DNA of 64,000 nucleotides from contig CAXXKX010000003.1 of assembly GCA_963676655.2 (NCBI GenBank), forward strand, positions 5,270,001-5,334,000, read 5' to 3'. Origin of the DNA: G963676655 sp963676655 (GTDB lineage: Bacteria; Verrucomicrobiota; Lentisphaeria; Victivallales; Victivallaceae). Below the pieces are notes generated by a model. That model was not told where the DNA came from. It was given only the letters and a program-made list of their open reading frames with translations, and did not search any database. This document shows positions 62,831 through 64,000 of this stretch, in pieces. The translations under genes and the position numbers were made by a program. The stretch's first letter is position 1. Every line of letters begins with the position of its first letter.

Positions 62831-63583
62831 ATGAGAAAACTGAAATTCACCCTCATTGAACTCCTGGTGGTGATCGCGATCATCGCGATCCTCGCCGCCA
62901 TGCTGTTGCCGGCCTTGAACAAGGCGCGTGACCGGGCCAAGTCGATTTCATGTACGAATAACCAGAAGCAGCTGGGCTTGTCTCTGATGCAGTATGCCGG
63001 GGATTTTGACGGCTATTTACCGCCGTCAATGTACAGTTATGAAAACATTTGGGCTAAGATAATATTTTCTTATGCCGGCAACAACTACAAGATTTTTGCC
63101 TGTCCTTCTGATAACTATGTGCGTAAGGACGGCTATCATAAACTTTCTTATGCCTGTAATGCCGCTCCTGCCGGCTGGGGAACCAAGTATTATCCTTTTG
63201 GAACTTATTCCAGCGGCAATCCGGTTCATTACGGTTGGAAACTAAGCCAGCTGTGTCGAAACGGCTGGAGTGATGCGGTAAATCCTTCCGGTTTGATTCT
63301 GACCGCTGAACGTGCCGGCGCGGCTGACTCCGATTATTCAGGCGTATACAGTCCGTCCGGGGAAACTGGAACATATACCGCTTTTGAACATTATGCATAC
63401 GCGACCGCGGACAATTCTGGCTCACAGAGTCTGGTTATGCATGATAACGGCGGCTATCGCCAGAGCAATGTTCTGCTTTCTGACGGACACGTCGACTCTG
63501 TAAGCGGAGTCAGGCTCAATGCCATCGGCAAAGATAATAACTGGTTCCATGGCAACCCCTGGACCTGGGGATGGGGAGAATAA
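62831..63583 (+). CDS. Pseudopilin-like secreted protein (prepilin N-terminus, DGH motif)
   Basis: The 250-residue protein begins MRKLK then FTLIELLVVIAIIAILAAML and LNKARDRAKSISCTNNQKQLG; LLSDGHVDSVSG is the C-terminal signature, and the middle is rich in Tyr, Gly and Ser. GAAAGGA precedes the ATG. It lies 16 bases after the secreted GH99-like gene and nine bases before the GH130 gene, so it is inside the mannoside operon and under the same LacI control. Confidence 0.88.
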   Translation: MRKLKFTLIELLVVIAIIAILAAMLLPALNKARDRAKSISCTNNQKQLGLSLMQYAGDFDGYLPPSMYSYENIWAKIIFSYAGNNYKIFACPSDNYVRKDGYHKLSYACNAAPAGWGTKYYPFGTYSSGNPVHYGWKLSQLCRNGWSDAVNPSGLILTAERAGAADSDYSGVYSPSGETGTYTAFEHYAYATADNSGSQSLVMHDNGGYRQSNVLLSDGHVDSVSGVRLNAIGKDNNWFHGNPWTWGWGE

Positions 63584-63591
63584 GTTGATTT

Positions 63592-64000
63592 ATGTTGGAT
63601 TGTCGGAAACATCTGGTTCTGGAACCTCAACCCGGCTGTTATTGGGCCTCAAAAATGGTCCTGAACCCGGCAATGATTCAGGACCCGGTCTGGGACAATG
63701 TTATTCACATGCTATTCCGGGCCACCGGGCCGTGTCCCGATAAGCAGTTGCCGGGGCGGCCGCTGCCGTATCCGATATGTCTCGGCTATGCGGTCAGCCA
63801 TGATTTCGGAGAAAACTGGAATTGTGATTTTTCCCGCCCCGCTTTGGCGCCAGAGGTCAAGTATCTCCGTAAAGAGGTGATTAGAAATGATCGGGTCAAT
63901 TATGCCAACGGGTGTATTGAAGACCCGCGTTTGTTTTATTTCGAAAAACAGCTTTATCTGACCGTTGCCTGCCGGGTTTTTCCGCCCGGTCCGTATTGGG
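63592..64000 (+). CDS. GH130 mannoside phosphorylase, 5' part
   Basis: The frame is open from ATG 63592 to the window edge (136 codons visible). It reads as the N-terminus of a GH130 enzyme: KMVLNPAMIQDPVWDNVIHM and LFRATG, LGYAVSHDFGENWN, and NYANGCIEDPRLFYF, where GCIEDPR supplies the catalytic Asp of the family (ExDPR context). GH130 enzymes phosphorolyse or hydrolyse beta-mannosides (Man-GlcNAc, Man-Glc, mannobiose). With the two GH99-like enzymes this points to N-glycan or mannan use. The 3' part is outside the window. Confidence 0.88.
   Translation, partial: MLDCRKHLVLEPQPGCYWASKMVLNPAMIQDPVWDNVIHMLFRATGPCPDKQLPGRPLPYPICLGYAVSHDFGENWNCDFSRPALAPEVKYLRKEVIRNDRVNYANGCIEDPRLFYFEKQLYLTVACRVFPPGPYW

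Overview
The window looks like chromosomal DNA from a carbohydrate-degrading bacterium of the Planctomycetes-Verrucomicrobia-Chlamydiae group, most likely Lentisphaerota (Victivallis-like). This is inference. It rests on four pseudopilin-like secreted proteins with the prepilin cleavage/methylation segment and a DGH motif near the C-terminus, three Cys-type sulfatases, TIM-barrel isomerase plus Gfo/Idh/MocA sugar operons, and GH99-like, GH130, GH4 and GH63-like enzymes. Starts are ATG with some GTG and TTG, Shine-Dalgarno sites are common, and several promoters match TTGACA-N17-TATAAT or differ from it by one or two bases.

Layout. 1-2,370: the end of a small membrane protein, then a sliding-clamp (DnaN-like) protein with a long C-terminal extension and a small companion, probably accessory DNA. 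2,739-13,744: a sugar-catabolic locus. An AraC regulator diverges from a five-gene operon (two isomerase/epimerases, a UroD/MtaA-like protein, a Gfo/Idh/MocA oxidoreductase, a sodium:solute symporter), followed on the minus strand by a GH63-like glycosidase and a secreted beta-helix protein. 13,817-22,842: a sulfated-glycan locus with pseudopilins, three sulfatases, an IclR regulator, a CBM9-like lipoprotein and an esterase. IclR and the divergent pseudopilin share a duplicated promoter-operator. 22,959-26,424: a degraded mobile element (HTH protein, truncated P4-type primase/helicase) fused to the 3' end of a type I restriction hsdR gene, beside a tRNA-Ser(CGA).

26,544-31,977: clpS-clpA. The last 33 codons of clpA recur about 0.9 kb downstream, bracketing a gene for a membrane protein with split acyl-carrier-protein halves. 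A 234-bp REP/MITE-like element and alanine dehydrogenase follow. 32,040-38,654: a GH4 glycosidase, two AraC regulators whose 3' ends overlap, a third pseudopilin and a GH71/99-like plus LamG-like secreted protein. 38,661-47,182: housekeeping and miscellaneous genes (two chromate-transporter subunits, DUF900 lipoprotein, REP-associated transposase, ABC-F ATPase, unknown secreted protein, thiD, N-acetylmuramoyl-alanine amidase).

47,339-58,795: a SpoIIAA-like protein, a CYTH protein and then a tandem family of six membrane paralogues (one short, five long) interrupted by one unrelated conserved protein. The paralogues share an N-terminal membrane/PH-like unit; the long ones also share a C-terminal module with a YRDC-like motif, and three of the five carry an inserted DUF3592-like domain. 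This is the strongest candidate for an undescribed system. 58,854-64,000: a LacI-controlled mannoside locus with two GH99-like proteins, a fourth pseudopilin and a GH130 phosphorylase cut by the window edge. Matching LacI-type operators precede lacI and the first GH99-like gene.
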